DNA from: Gadus chalcogrammus
Taxonomy: Eukaryota; Chordata; Actinopteri; Gadiformes; Gadidae
Assembly: GCF_026213295.1 (NCBI RefSeq)
Contig: NC_079419.1
Location: forward strand, 24,900,111 to 24,964,110
Direction of reading: 5' to 3'
Length of the DNA: 64,000 nt
Position 1 is the stretch's first letter; every line of letters starts with the position of its first letter. Positions 1-7,638 of the stretch are shown here, piece after piece. Made by a program: the position numbers and the translations under genes. The notes below the pieces were generated by a model, which made no database searches, had not been told where the DNA came from, and was given only the letters and a program-made list of their open reading frames with translations.

Positions 1-2
1 TG

Positions 3-953
3 CATGAAGTATGGCACTACCCCAAGCAGTCAAAGTCTCTGTTTAAAGGGTATGTCAAAACGTTTCTCAAGCGTAAACAGGAGGCTTCAGGATACCCCAG
101 CACAGTGGATACTGCGGAGAAACAGCAGGCATATGTGCAAAACTATCTGGTTAAGGAAGGCATACAGCTGGATCACGACAACATGAGCGTCAACAAAGCC
201 ATGCGTAATTGCAACAAGTTGATTCTCAACAGCCTGTGGGGTCGCTTTTCGCTACGCCCAGACCTACCCACTTGTGAGCTAATTGCAGCACCTGAAAGGT
301 TCACCCAGCTCATGTTCAGCGACAGCTATCACATTAGCCACTTTTGTTTTGTTTCTGATGAGGTGGCCCTTGTACAATGGAAACACAAAGATGCCCGTCT
401 CGAAAGGGCTCGGGATGTTAACGTGATTGTGGGGGCTGTGACTACGGCCCATGCCAGGCTCATGCTCTATGACCTTCTAGACAAATTACAGGAGCGTATC
501 CTCTATTGTGACACAGACAGCATCATTTTTGTTTCTAAGGAGGGTGATTGGGTACCCCCTTTAGGTCCTTATCTGGGCGACTTGACCGACGAGATAAATG
601 ATGGCGATCGGTACGGTACCGAGCAGGAGGATTACATTAGCGAATATGTCTCAACAGGTCCTAAAAGCTATGCCTACCACACACGTCAGCACAAGTCTGT
701 AGTCAAATGCAAAGGGGTGACTTTAAATGCAGCAAATGCTAAAGTGGTCACCCAGCAGACACTGAAATGTCTAATCGATGATTTTGTCAACAATCGACCA
801 CAAACCCGCGACATCACCACCACGGTAGATACCATTCAAAGGAATAAGAATAAGCTTCTGCTTAAAAACGCTACTGTGGTTAAACGACTTAGGGTGGTTT
901 ACAACAAACGCAGGGTTTTTCCCGACTACACCACGCTTCCTTATGGCTATTAA
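3..953 (+). CDS. DNA polymerase B, C-terminal part (5' end beyond window)
   Basis: This would be the replicative polymerase of the element, family B of the protein-primed type found in Polintons/adintoviruses. The frame is open from the first base of the window to the stop at 951-953, so the gene starts upstream. No internal start is proposed: the first in-frame valine or methionine codons lie inside conserved sequence. Palm-domain motif B is seen as KLILNSLWGRF around 214-246, and motif C as YCDTDSI at 504-524 with both catalytic aspartates present. The tail is rich in lysine and arginine and ends about 140 codons after motif C, with no frameshift. The exonuclease and N-terminal regions cannot be assessed. 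A polyadenylation signal lies 327 nt downstream. Confidence 0.95.
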   Translation, partial: HEVWHYPKQSKSLFKGYVKTFLKRKQEASGYPSTVDTAEKQQAYVQNYLVKEGIQLDHDNMSVNKAMRNCNKLILNSLWGRFSLRPDLPTCELIAAPERFTQLMFSDSYHISHFCFVSDEVALVQWKHKDARLERARDVNVIVGAVTTAHARLMLYDLLDKLQERILYCDTDSIIFVSKEGDWVPPLGPYLGDLTDEINDGDRYGTEQEDYISEYVSTGPKSYAYHTRQHKSVVKCKGVTLNAANAKVVTQQTLKCLIDDFVNNRPQTRDITTTVDTIQRNKNKLLLKNATVVKRLRVVYNKRRVFPDYTTLPYGY

Positions 954-1366
954 CCATTTTGTTTTATAGCGTCCAAATGATCCCTGTTTTTCTTCTTCTT
1001 CTTCTTCCACATAGTTTTTTTATGTCTTTTTATATTATTCATTTTGTATTTTGAGGTGGTATGCATATTGTGTTATGTTGTGTTGTGTTATGTTATTAAC
1101 TATTTGGTTTTGATTTATTGTTTTCAAATTGATCCATGTGTTTTTCTCCTTTTAATCTTTTTTATTTGAATCATACATTTAACAATCATGTTAAATGTAT
1201 ATGTATCATGATGTATATGTATATACTTTTATACTCGTCATGCATTAATGATGAATGTGTTAATAATCATGCATGTGTTAATAAAGAATGTTAACTTTCA
1301 CATGTTTCACTGTTCTATGGTCACAAGGCAGCCGGCCGTCAGAGGGGATGCACACAGACCGCAGAG
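954..1366. other. AT-rich intergenic region between polB and the ATPase
   Basis: No ORF is supported here. It holds TA/TG-rich simple sequence (about 1040-1260), including TATA-like runs near 1195-1230 that could serve the downstream gene. An AATAAA at 1280-1285 is a likely polyadenylation signal for the polymerase transcript. The assignment of either signal is inference. Confidence 0.5.
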
Positions 1367-2032
1367 ATGGCTGTTGCACACGCTACGTTTGATCCTAGGC
1401 TACAGCACCCGTTCAGCATGGTAGTATCGGGACCGTCAAACAGCGGCAAAACCTACTTTGTCAAAACAGTCATTGAAAATATGGATCGGTTATTCTCAGA
1501 AAAGATTGAAAATATAGTATATATTTATTCATGCTGGCAGCCCATATACGATGATCTGCTTAAAATAAGGAACATTCACTTTATAGAAGGGATCCCCAAA
1601 TCTCTATGCGATGATACAGTCTTACCAGTCCATACTAGAAATCTGCTCATTATTGACGACTTGATGAACGACGCATGCAATAATTTAGAGGTTCAGTACG
1701 TTTTTACCAAATATGTACACCATCGTAATCTCAGTTGTATGTATCTGGTCCATAATTTATTCATGCAGGGTAAAACCAGCCGTACAATTAGTCTAAATAC
1801 CAATTACATGGTTTTGTTTAAGAACCCACGTGACAAATATCAGATTATGCTGATAGCCAAACAGATGTTTCCGTGTAAGACAAAATATTTTCTAGAAGCC
1901 TTTAACGATGCTACCGACATGCCTTATGGGTATCTGCTTGTAGACTTTAAAGCCATGACCCCAGACAACATGAGACTTAGAACAGATATATTGTCGGACC
2001 GGCATGTTGTATACACTCAGAGAGTAAAGTGA
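1367..2032 (+). CDS. A32-like genome-packaging ATPase
   Basis: A 221-residue P-loop ATPase of the FtsK/HerA-type viral packaging family, which drives DNA into preformed capsids. Walker A is GPSNSGKT at residues 22-29. Walker B is LLIIDD at 93-98, ending in two acidic residues. The C-terminal block with HNLFMQGKTSRTISLN and the later PYGYLLVDFK is typical of Polinton/adintovirus ATPases. The ATG at 1367 is the first in frame and gives the usual short N-terminus before Walker A. The frame is intact. It precedes a small basic protein by 16 nt, which suggests a shared plus-strand transcript. Confidence 0.93.
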   Translation: MAVAHATFDPRLQHPFSMVVSGPSNSGKTYFVKTVIENMDRLFSEKIENIVYIYSCWQPIYDDLLKIRNIHFIEGIPKSLCDDTVLPVHTRNLLIIDDLMNDACNNLEVQYVFTKYVHHRNLSCMYLVHNLFMQGKTSRTISLNTNYMVLFKNPRDKYQIMLIAKQMFPCKTKYFLEAFNDATDMPYGYLLVDFKAMTPDNMRLRTDILSDRHVVYTQRVK

Positions 2033-2048
2033 TTAGCCCCAAAAGACC

Positions 2049-2381
2049 ATGTCCTCACGTATAAGCAGAAATCGTGAACGTCTTAAGCAACTATATAAAG
2101 CACCTCCAGCACAGCGTAAAGCTATCCTCAGGACAGCCAACACCGACTTTATCAACTCACTGTGTGAAATAGCCTTGAACATTTTACAAGGCAAAATACC
2201 ACTAACCCCCCGTCAGCATACGAAATTGCGTAGACGAAAGAAGGACCTCAGAATACTCGCCAATAAAAATGTACTAATATCTAGAAAGAAAAGACTAATT
2301 AATCAGACTGGTGGATTTCTTCTACCCCTGCTGTCTGTGGCCGTACCGTTGTTTACAAGCCTGTTCTCAAGAGGAGGGTGA
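2049..2381 (+). CDS. Small basic virion-core-like protein (adintovirus pX-like)
   Basis: A 110-residue protein, very rich in Lys/Arg over about residues 1-88, ending in a hydrophobic/amphipathic stretch (GGFLLPLLSVAVPLFTSLF, about 88-106). This layout, together with its place right after the packaging ATPase, matches the small protein of Polinton/adintovirus genomes that has been compared with adenovirus core protein X. A role in DNA condensation or membrane contact is inference. The ATG is 16 nt after the ATPase stop, and its own stop (2379-2381) lies 5 nt before the next ATG. The frame is intact. Confidence 0.7.
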   Translation: MSSRISRNRERLKQLYKAPPAQRKAILRTANTDFINSLCEIALNILQGKIPLTPRQHTKLRRRKKDLRILANKNVLISRKKRLINQTGGFLLPLLSVAVPLFTSLFSRGG

Positions 2382-2386
2382 TTATA

Positions 2387-3148
2387 ATGGATCATACGCA
2401 CAAGATGTATCTAGTTCCTCAACATCAACTCGATGCCTTAAAGCATACCCAACCCAGGGATTCTGTTAGACAGACTGCTGAAAATGAGCTGGATAAGGCC
2501 ATTGCGACGGTGTTGAACACTCCCGATACAGACCTATATGAAAAAGCTGCCAGGTACGGAGCGGTCCTGCAGCGTTATCTATCCATGGTGAAACAAGGAC
2601 AGCGTGAGCATGGAGAATTAACTCTGTCACTTGCGGATGGGGGCCCAGTTCATACACCTGTGGCGGCACAGCATGGTGTTGATGACGATGATGGCATCGG
2701 CGATCATATTTATAAGGATATAATGAAACATATACCCGTCAGAAGCAAGAGCAACACCAGACATATCCTGGACTCTTTAAAGAAATCTAGAAATGTCTCA
2801 TGGACGGACAAGGGGGAACTCGTTTTACAAGGCGAAACTATTAAGGGGTCCCATATGTTTGATCTGTTAAAGAATGTTACCGCCCCATACCATGTTGTCG
2901 AATCTGTCAGACCACAGGGATGGAATGTATTTCTGAAATTTTTAGCCAGTAATAATATACCGCTATCGGCTATCCCTAATAAACAGCTCAGACAAACTGT
3001 AGACATGTATAAGTATACACCCTCAACTATGGGTGACTCTGCGGCGGCAGCTATGCCTGTCTCATCTGGTAAAAGGAGGAAACGTAATCAGACATTGCCA
3101 TCTATTACCTCCCCTGGAATGCCTATGGCCGAGTGGATACCATTTTGA
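2387..3148 (+). CDS. Conserved Polinton/adintovirus protein of unknown function
   Basis: A 253-residue protein. A GTG nine bases upstream is also in frame, but the ATG at 2387 is preferred because it directly follows the upstream stop. The first ~70 residues look helical and charged. The region around residues 115-200 has the order seen in a family that travels with Polinton capsid genes: a basic helix, then WTDKGELVLQGETIKGSHMFDLL, then a GW..F motif (here GWNVFLKFL). The tail is basic (GKRRKRN) and ends in WIPF. I recognise the family but know no established function. Its place in the block suggests a virion or assembly protein. The frame is intact and it is the last gene before the convergent polyadenylation region. 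Confidence 0.65.
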   Translation: MDHTHKMYLVPQHQLDALKHTQPRDSVRQTAENELDKAIATVLNTPDTDLYEKAARYGAVLQRYLSMVKQGQREHGELTLSLADGGPVHTPVAAQHGVDDDDGIGDHIYKDIMKHIPVRSKSNTRHILDSLKKSRNVSWTDKGELVLQGETIKGSHMFDLLKNVTAPYHVVESVRPQGWNVFLKFLASNNIPLSAIPNKQLRQTVDMYKYTPSTMGDSAAAAMPVSSGKRRKRNQTLPSITSPGMPMAEWIPF

Positions 3149-3268
3149 TTTTCTTATGTATCTTTATGTATATGTTATAGCCGTAAAAATAAAAGAAAAA
3201 ACAGTACGACTGGAAATGTAATCAAATCATTGTTTTATTTTTTATTATCATACCAAACACAACACATG
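3149..3268. terminator. Convergent polyadenylation region
   Basis: The plus- and minus-strand gene blocks meet here. AATAAA lies at 3188-3193 on the plus strand, 40 nt after the last plus-strand stop. TTTATT at 3234-3239 and again at 3241-3246 gives AATAAA on the minus strand, 23-35 nt beyond the protease stop. Such compact tail-to-tail signals are usual in adintoviruses. Use of the signals is inferred. Confidence 0.7.
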
Positions 3269-3790
3269 TTACGTGCTACATCCGCATATACATGACTGCA
3301 CACATGACATATCATGTTCATCACAGACACTAGGTTGTACACGGCCAACAAAATCATAAACCTTTTCATCATTACGGGGTAGATTATCTCCGTACATTTT
3401 CAAAAACTTTTGATAGGATACACCTTTTTGCATATTAAACAAGAAAAAAACACAATGTTGCCCACATGCGGTACTTGATGGATCTTGGACCTGTTGTGTA
3501 GAATGAACTACATCTATACAGTGCTGATCGCGAAAACGCTGTATGGTCTCAGGAAACTCAGAGTATGAGGGAGGGTTGCCGTAGGAGTCGAAAAAGTATC
3601 CCTGGCTCTCAGCCGTAATATATATAGCTAGCCAATGGGCCCCGGCCATGTGTGAAGGTTCGGTGTTGATCACCAGCATTGCAGGCCTCTGACGAATTTC
3701 CCGGGGTAGATGATTACACGGCAACGCACCAAGAAAATAAGCCTTGTGGGCCATTTTCTGACACACTGCTGTCAGCTCTATAGTATTCAT
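3269..3790 (-). CDS. Adenain-like cysteine protease (capsid maturation)
   Basis: A 173-residue Ulp1/adenain-type cysteine protease. Candidate catalytic residues are all present: His52 in AHWLAIY, Asp68 in FFDSYG, Gln102 and Cys109 in STACGQHC. The Gln-Cys spacing of 7 equals that of adenovirus protease. Family knowledge: these enzymes cleave core and capsid precursors during particle maturation. The start ATG (3788-3790) lies 14 nt downstream of the MCP stop on the minus strand, so both probably share a transcript. Length is slightly below adenain, as usual for Polinton enzymes. The frame is intact with no missing key residue. Confidence 0.93.
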   Translation of the reverse strand: MNTIELTAVCQKMAHKAYFLGALPCNHLPREIRQRPAMLVINTEPSHMAGAHWLAIYITAESQGYFFDSYGNPPSYSEFPETIQRFRDQHCIDVVHSTQQVQDPSSTACGQHCVFFLFNMQKGVSYQKFLKMYGDNLPRNDEKVYDFVGRVQPSVCDEHDMSCVQSCICGCST

Positions 3791-3804
3791 ATCGCAACGT
3801 CTTT

Positions 3805-5112
3805 TCAGTAATAGTCCAACAACACCTGCCGTCTATTTGATATCTCTATAACAGAATCATAAACTGCATAACATATCAAATTGACCGTTGTAGCCAGCGC
3901 TGCTCTAAATCGTGCTTCTAGCCTCACATTCCCTGTTCGGACTAGCGATACATGTTGTCCACAACCCTCGTCCGCCTCAAGGTTGAAACAAAATAATGCA
4001 TACCCATCTCCAAATTCCTTATGATTAATTGCTATTTCTCTATCTTTGAGCTGACGACCTGTAGCCTGAATGAGCTGAAAATATTCTCGGGTGTACAGTC
4101 CGTTTCTAAAGTCAGGCTGGAAGGGTTTAGCAGGATAGGCCTGACCGTCGCAGTATAGGGATAAAAACTCAATGCCGAAATGCTGGAATCTGAAAGGATT
4201 CCTAGCGTAACTCCCTGTGAATGCTTCGTTATTCACAAAACCTATAATAACTATCTTGGGTATTTGTCCTAGAAATAGATTATCCTGTGTGCATATTCTG
4301 CTGCCTGCAGCAATGGATACATTCTTTAGACACACCCTATCAACGGGGTATTTGACATTAGCTTGGTTTAACGCCCGGGCATGGGCCAGCTTGATGCCTG
4401 GTGCTATCGCTACCTTTTTAATGAAAACATTTGCAGACACTATAGATACACGGTAGTCCGCAGCACCATCGGACATCAGACAGAAATTATTTTTTGCTCT
4501 AATGAATCTCATGCGTAGATCAACTCCGTTAATCAACAGTTTCTCCTGAAAAAACATATCGACGTGTATAGGGGCTATTAGTTCGACTATACGACTTCGA
4601 CCCGTATATTCGCTCCTAGTCGTTAAGCCTAGATTGAGGCCTCCAGGAAGAATATCGTCCATATGACCGTGGGTGTCTTTCTGGAATAGACCACATCCAA
4701 ATTGGGTGTCTAATGTCCCGTTTCCATAGTTTAGCAAGCATTCTATAATGCCTCTGTACGGATAGGTGTTTGACGACTGGGTGATAAGCCTATCACCCAG
4801 AGTAATATCTACTTGGGAGAATAACGTGCATCCTGGATAGTTAATCAGTCCCACGGGTGCCGCCGGAGCCAAGTCTGTTCCATCAGGATTAGTAATCTTG
4901 ATCCTCAGGTGTAAATATGTATTGTTTAGGTCTATATAGTCTTCGCTACTGGCCGATACAAAGAACTCTATGGGTCCACCATCTGTTAGCGCCGATAGCG
5001 GGGGTATTTCAATATATGTACTTTTTTCTATCGAAGTCTGCGTCATCGGCAGGGAGAAGAGATCCAGTTCGCTCTTAATACATTCGTCTGACATGTTATG
5101 TAGCAACGCCAT
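3805..5112 (-). CDS. Major capsid protein (hexon-like, F54H12.2-type)
   Basis: A 435-residue protein with the N-terminal signature of Polinton/adintovirus major capsid proteins, often annotated in databases as F54H12.2-like: a start of the type MALLH, then KSELDLFSLPMTQTSIE, then GGPIEF...YIDLNNTYLHL. This family is predicted to form double-jelly-roll capsomers. The ATG at 5110-5112 matches the expected family start exactly. The frame is open throughout and of ordinary length. It sits between the pVI-like gene (21 nt upstream) and the protease (14 nt downstream), a typical late-gene cluster. No lesion is seen. Confidence 0.92.
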   Translation of the reverse strand: MALLHNMSDECIKSELDLFSLPMTQTSIEKSTYIEIPPLSALTDGGPIEFFVSASSEDYIDLNNTYLHLRIKITNPDGTDLAPAAPVGLINYPGCTLFSQVDITLGDRLITQSSNTYPYRGIIECLLNYGNGTLDTQFGCGLFQKDTHGHMDDILPGGLNLGLTTRSEYTGRSRIVELIAPIHVDMFFQEKLLINGVDLRMRFIRAKNNFCLMSDGAADYRVSIVSANVFIKKVAIAPGIKLAHARALNQANVKYPVDRVCLKNVSIAAGSRICTQDNLFLGQIPKIVIIGFVNNEAFTGSYARNPFRFQHFGIEFLSLYCDGQAYPAKPFQPDFRNGLYTREYFQLIQATGRQLKDREIAINHKEFGDGYALFCFNLEADEGCGQHVSLVRTGNVRLEARFRAALATTVNLICYAVYDSVIEISNRRQVLLDYY

Positions 5113-5133
5113 TGTTATTCAGCCCCTGCTATA

Positions 5134-5598
5134 CTAGATGAATATATCGTTAGCCGCCCCTCTAAAACGACGGTTTGACACCTTCCTGATCCTTTTAGGT
5201 TTGGCTCTCTTTTTGATAGGTGCCGCTCTTTTATTCTGTTTACGACGTCGTGCCGGTGCACGGGTACGCCCAGCCCCTATAGGAGGATACTTTGTTGCTC
5301 TTCTGGCATATACCCTCATGCCTGACCCCTGCTGTTTGGGCGTAGATGCAGCATGGGCTATGTTGGTCATAACGTCGCCTATAATATGTTTAGCAGCAGT
5401 CTTCAGATGAGGCTTTGCTATGCTAACTCCTCGCCTAAGTAACGGAATAGCCATTCTAAAGAGGCTACGGAACATCCCTCCGATGCCGGCTCCATATTGC
5501 GTGCTGCTACCCTCATAGCCAGGTAGCCCACTCCCTGCTTGGTTTAAATAATACTGAACATATTTGTTCTCGTCGTAAGGCGGTCTATACCCCCTCAT
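5134..5598 (-). CDS. pVI/core-like basic virion protein
   Basis: A 154-residue protein. An N-terminal part with Tyr/Gly/Gln is followed by a glycine-rich amphipathic segment (GAGIGGMFRSLFRMAIPLLRRG, about residues 37-58). The C-terminal third is very basic (repeated RRK/KKR, about 105-147) and ends in NDIFI. Polintons and adintoviruses carry such a gene next to the MCP, compared with adenovirus pVI/pX. Its expected role is a membrane-active or DNA-binding minor virion protein processed by the protease. The start is the ATG at 5596-5598. The frame is intact. Function rests on position and composition, not on motifs. Confidence 0.68.
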   Translation of the reverse strand: MRGYRPPYDENKYVQYYLNQAGSGLPGYEGSSTQYGAGIGGMFRSLFRMAIPLLRRGVSIAKPHLKTAAKHIIGDVMTNIAHAASTPKQQGSGMRVYARRATKYPPIGAGRTRAPARRRKQNKRAAPIKKRAKPKRIRKVSNRRFRGAANDIFI

Positions 5599-5619
5599 CC
5601 CTAGATAGAGCTATGAATT

Positions 5620-6061
5620 CTACTGTTTTACAGGTCTAAAATGCAGCTTGAGTATCACTTTACCGATAGATAGATAGGTGATCGTCTCCTTCTACATAAA
5701 TGCGGTTTCTAATACCTTCATGATGTAGTATAACGCTACCGCCAGGATCATATTTGGCCCAAGTCTTGTTGATTTGTAGTAATAACGATCCGATACTCGC
5801 ATAAAGTCCACCAACTAATAGACATGATGTCCTATGACCCGTTTTACCATCGTGAACGGTCATCGTAGCGTCCTCGGCAGGAAAACTATGCCAGCTGCAT
5901 GGGTACTGAGCTTCAATTAGGCCTACTTCATAGGGCTGCTTGGTGTGTATAGATTTTGCTAATTTAGTTCTAAAATTCCATATCTTATTTTGTGGGTAGA
6001 TCCCTAGCGATGCATTACTCGCCAGAGTCACATAGAAACCCCCAGACACCTCCTTATCCAT
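5620..6061 (-). pseudogene. Penton-like minor capsid protein, internally deleted
   Basis: The N-terminal 133 codons (6061 to the stop at 5660-5662) carry the minor-capsid signature: FYVTLASNASLGIYPQNK and, further on, YEVGLIEAQYPCSW. Family members go on for well over 100 more residues. Here the frame ends just after a short (GATA)n-like run. In another frame, 5620-5667 encodes GKVILKLHFRP plus a few residues, which is the kind of ending these proteins have. The N- and C-terminal ends therefore survive next to each other while the middle is absent, so I read this as an internal deletion plus frame change. A complete vertex protein cannot be made from this copy. The upstream neighbour is the integrase; the downstream one is the pVI-like gene. 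Confidence 0.75.
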
Positions 6062-6095
6062 AGTACACTCTGGCTATACTGGGTTGTATGTCTCT

Positions 6096-7169
6096 TTACG
6101 CGTCGACTAGTGTCTTTTCAGAAACCCATGAATTGAAGGCATCCGGCCATCCCAGCCATTTGACATATAATAGATTCTTAGACCCCGCCCTTTTTCTATC
6201 TATAATCTTTTCTATTTTATACACTTTGTTTTTAGACACTATAACTTTTTGTAGCTCTTTTTCATAAAATGTTCCCTGGACGGGGGCGTCTGCATAGTCA
6301 TGCAGCTTGTAGACTGGAGGATACCTCGCTATGCGTTGTGATATTACAAAATATTCATCTGTAAATGTCTGCTCATACCCCTTTCGATATGTAGCTCTGG
6401 CTTTTGAAATTCTAACCGTGTCACCAACATCATATCTAAACACCACCAACGGCTCTTGAGTGGTTTTGTATAGTGTGTTAAACACCATTTTCTCATTATT
6501 TTTATCAACACTGACAGGTGTCATTTTTATCGATCTATGGTATGAATGGTTATAAGCATGGACCATATCCTGTAGTTTATCCACATATCGTTTGGAGTTG
6601 GCAGCTGTTAAATATCTCCACATGCGGGTTTTCAGAGTCCTGTTGAAGCGCTCCACTATGCTGGCCTTGGTCTCGTTAGATGTAGAGAAATGGTTGACAT
6701 TGTACCGCTCCATCAAACGCTGAAAGATCTTGTTATAAAATTCTTTGCCAGCGTCAGTCTGCAATTTATCGGGGGTACGCCCTTCGCTGAGAATATCATC
6801 AAAAGCTTTAGCGACGTCGATAGCCCTCTTGGACGGTAATGGACGAACCCATGCATGTTTTGAGAATACATCGATGCACGTCAACAGAAAATGCACACCA
6901 TCATTTTCGGGTGCGTACTCTGACATATCCACTAAATCAGCCTGGAACTGTCTATCTACCCCACTAACCAATACTCTATTTCTGCGGAAATGTATCGGTG
7001 CAGGTACATGCAGAGTGTAGGGATCCTGTTTCAGCAGCCATTTCTTGATATATTTTAGAGGAGGTACTACACCCTCACTATGCGCGAGGGCTGTTTGTAG
7101 CTTATTGATACCTCCGTAACCCCCTGGTCCAGCGGGGTCATAATAAGTCTTATGCAGCCGTTTATCCAT
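6096..7169 (-). CDS. Retrovirus-like integrase with C-terminal chromodomain
   Basis: A 357-residue rve-family integrase, the enzyme that would join the viral ends to host DNA. The N-terminal block runs YYDPAGPGGYGG to KKWLLKQDPYTLH (residues 9-54). The catalytic core has Asp78 (QADLVDM), Asp139 (LQTDAGKEF) and Glu173 (IVERFNRTLK), a D,D-about-33-E pattern. An SH3-like C-terminal region follows, then a chromodomain at about 317-355 (KIEKIIDRKR...LLYVKWLGWPDAFNSWV). Chromodomain integrases may steer insertion to marked chromatin; for this copy that is inference. The start is the ATG at 7167-7169. The frame is intact and all catalytic residues are kept. Confidence 0.96.
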   Translation of the reverse strand: MDKRLHKTYYDPAGPGGYGGINKLQTALAHSEGVVPPLKYIKKWLLKQDPYTLHVPAPIHFRRNRVLVSGVDRQFQADLVDMSEYAPENDGVHFLLTCIDVFSKHAWVRPLPSKRAIDVAKAFDDILSEGRTPDKLQTDAGKEFYNKIFQRLMERYNVNHFSTSNETKASIVERFNRTLKTRMWRYLTAANSKRYVDKLQDMVHAYNHSYHRSIKMTPVSVDKNNEKMVFNTLYKTTQEPLVVFRYDVGDTVRISKARATYRKGYEQTFTDEYFVISQRIARYPPVYKLHDYADAPVQGTFYEKELQKVIVSKNKVYKIEKIIDRKRAGSKNLLYVKWLGWPDAFNSWVSEKTLVDA

Positions 7170-7230
7170 GTCTTATGACTGCAACAAAAACGAATACTGA
7201 AACACTGATCAGAGTTATCCATCCTTTTAT

Positions 7231-7638
7231 TTAAAATTTCTGGCCACGCGATACAATGCGCAGATAAAGTTTACAGGCAGTTTTATTTCTCTGCACCATT
7301 TTACAAGACATCATGCGAGCAGTTCTAATACCCTCTGCGTTTGAGGGATTATTCAACTTCAAGACATCCGATACAAAAGCACATATACACATGACATGTC
7401 CGACGGTAAAACAGTCCCCATCGGGGAAATGGGTAAATATTTCAGCTAACATTTGATCAGTAGGTTTATCATACAAGAATTTCATGACCACATCATTCCA
7501 ACCCTTATACATACATTTGATATAAGCATTATGCTGGACATACGTATCATTTTCTATGGCAGCATACATCAAAACGGCTAGTCTATCTGATACATACTTG
7601 CTATCCACATCATATGCATAAGAAAACAACACCCCCAT
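7231..7638 (-). CDS. Accessory protein of unknown function
   Basis: A 135-residue protein that I do not recognise with confidence. It has hydrophobic helical segments (about residues 15-28 and 78-97), four spread-out cysteines and a basic end (VSRGQKF). The stretch LAEIFTHFPDGDCFTVGHVMCICAFVSDVL loosely recalls the BH1 region of Bcl-2-like proteins, but the usual NWGR core is absent, so no function is assigned. Its ATG (7636-7638) overlaps the stop of the upstream gene in a TAATG pentamer, an arrangement used for coupled termination-reinitiation. The frame is intact. It lies between the integrase and the LINE-split accessory gene. Confidence 0.6.
   Translation of the reverse strand: MGVLFSYAYDVDSKYVSDRLAVLMYAAIENDTYVQHNAYIKCMYKGWNDVVMKFLYDKPTDQMLAEIFTHFPDGDCFTVGHVMCICAFVSDVLKLNNPSNAEGIRTARMMSCKMVQRNKTACKLYLRIVSRGQKF

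Noticed and set aside
7231..7638. Naming the 135-residue viral protein a Bcl-2 homologue
   Set aside because: The BH1-like stretch lacks the central motif and no BH2 or BH3 could be placed; kept as unknown.
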